Positions 31,321 through 32,098 of a stretch of 32,098 bases of DNA are shown here, piece by piece (positions within the stretch are counted from its first letter, which is position 1; the number at the start of each line of letters is the position of its first letter). The stretch comes from an uncultured Clostridia bacterium (GTDB taxonomy: Bacteria; Bacillota; Clostridia; TANB77; CAG-508): assembly GCA_904387305.1 (NCBI GenBank), contig CAJFLB010000021.1:1-32098 (forward strand). The letters run 5' to 3'. The position numbers were made by a program, and so were the translations under genes. The notes beneath the pieces are model-generated. The model was not told the DNA's origin. It saw only the letters and a list, made by a program, of their open reading frames with translations, and made no database searches.

Positions 31321-31785
31321 TTATAAAACAGCACTTAATATTAAAATACCAATATTATCATTATAAATCTCATCAAACTGTGAAAGCGGAAGAGGATTTT
31401 CTCCAATACCAGCTTCAATAGTATATCCTGGGCGATTATAATTTTGAATAAACCAATCTTTGTATCCCGCAAAACTAGAATTGTAAGGAGTTTCAGCAAG
31501 TTTATAGCCACTTGCTTGTGCTAATTTTTGACCAATTTCTAGACTATTTGGGGGATTGAAATTTTGAAATTGCCAATAAATCTCTTGCCCCTGTGTATGA
31601 TAAGCAAGTACTAATTTAAAATCATGCATTAAAGTAAAATTATAAATGGCTAAAGCTTCTGATTCTGTTAAAGGACCATATCCAACAAAATCACGAGGGG
31701 CAGGTTGATTAAATCCTTGAGCATATTTAATTTCTCTAGCTTGTTCCCAACCAGCAGGAAATTGTAAGTTTAAATCCACACCTGT
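31321..31785 (-). pseudogene. Zinc carboxypeptidase (M14) C-terminal half, 5'-truncated
   Basis: The open frame encodes about 155 residues that match the second half of M14 peptidases of the gamma-D-glutamyl-diaminopimelate endopeptidase type: GVDLNLQFPAGWEQAR, APRDFVG, GPLTESEA, LAYHTQGQEIYWQF (His of the zinc site), PYNSSFAGYKDWFIQ and the catalytic-Glu region GYTIEAGIG. The N-terminal part with the HxxE zinc motif is missing. Upstream the frame stays open to 31860, but the sequence no longer looks like M14, and there is no ATG with a ribosome binding site. So the gene has lost its 5' half, probably at a junction near 31790-31860. Intact relatives are cell-wall or spore peptidoglycan enzymes. 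Confidence 0.75.
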
Positions 31786-31954
31786 GGGTTTAAAAATATA
31801 CCAACCATAAAGAAATTTTAATAAAATGCAGTAATCATCTATATTATAGAGTATTTCAAATTAGTTGAAGTATTCTGTTTTTTATTGCAAAATGCAAGAC
31901 AATCTATTAGGAATCCAATAATAAATGATATTACTGCTAGAATTGGAGTGGTAT

Positions 31955-32098
31955 GTGAAGGAAAATAAAGAATCAATAGGGTATTATTCAGTAATTCCCG
32001 CAACAGTTTTATATAATAAAGAATTAAAAGCAAATGAAAAATTACTATATGCAATAATAACATCATTAGCTTGTAAAGAAGGATATTGTTTTGCATCT
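31955..32098 (+). CDS. Start of a helix-turn-helix protein of phage/plasmid type (partial)
   Basis: GTG at 31955 follows TTGGAG with about 6 bases of spacing, and the frame is open for 48 codons to the window edge. The visible part (YYSVIPATVLYNKELKANEKLLYAIITSLACKEG in pieces) resembles the N-terminal helix-turn-helix of DnaD-like or replication-initiator proteins of phages and conjugative elements, which open with Y-Y-x-I-P-A-x-V-R-Y-D-x-x-L-x-x-N-x-K-L-L-Y. The minus-strand ORF over the same bases is a shadow. It suggests that a mobile element begins here, next to the truncated M14 gene. Confidence 0.65.
   Translation, partial: MKENKESIGYYSVIPATVLYNKELKANEKLLYAIITSLACKEGYCFAS

Noticed and set aside
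31839..32096. An 85-codon minus-strand frame at the right end
   Set aside because: Its composition (Leu/Ile/His-rich) is that of an antisense shadow; the plus-strand frame from 31955 has a ribosome binding site and a recognisable helix-turn-helix start.

Overview
The window is low-GC, AT-rich DNA with strong AGGAGG-type ribosome binding sites. Gene content is typical of Firmicutes, most likely an anaerobic, spore-forming clostridium. It has GatCAB amidotransferase, a zinc-ribbon form of L28, formate-tetrahydrofolate ligase, an Asp23/AmaP envelope-stress operon, a PASTA kinase with its PP2C phosphatase, and a 26-codon spoVM gene. No species can be named from the sequence alone.

Layout. 1-1015 looks accessory: the end of an unknown CDS, a GC-richer small membrane-protein gene on the minus strand with its own promoter, terminator and a self-complementary leader, and a small lysine-rich ORF that runs into the 3' end of a tRNA-Gly gene. 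1188-5586 carries a sortase and gatC-gatA-gatB. 6012-10497 is prpC-prkC-rsgA-rpe. 10706-13148 (minus) holds a bactofilin-like membrane protein, a Cys-rich microprotein and nth. 13324-14470 holds two membrane proteins of unknown role, spoVM, and convergent rpmB. 14642-18346 is tig, clpP, clpX (folding and proteolysis at the ribosome). 18600-22354 is priA-def-fmt (replication restart, N-formylmethionine metabolism). 22556-26590 is asp23-amaP-DUF2273-nusB-xseA-(broken gene)-xseB-DUF212. 26715-30683 contains three NUDIX proteins around fhs. From 30697 to the end the DNA is decaying: a frameshifted cupin, a peptidase M20 tail, a 5'-truncated M14 peptidase, then the start of a phage/plasmid-type helix-turn-helix protein.

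In Bacillus the order priA-def-fmt-rsmB-prpC-prkC-rsgA-rpe-(thiN)-spoVM-rpmB is one cluster (established knowledge). Here its pieces are all present, except rsmB and thiN, but split into blocks with tig-clpP-clpX and others between them.

Two repeat families are the most notable non-coding content. (1) Five copies of a hairpin-forming intergenic element lie in the plus orientation shortly upstream of gatA, gatB, clpX, the DUF2273 gene and a NUDIX gene; their stems differ in sequence but keep pairing. (2) Elements built on the motif GGGGACGT or GGGACGT include a 319-bp TA-flanked MITE-like element after gatB, a perfect 46-bp inverted repeat at 12131-12254, a solo arm that encodes the C-terminus and stop codon of rpe, and weaker relatives at rsgA and fmt. 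At the left edge, the small membrane gene has the architecture of a type I toxin-antitoxin locus (inference).
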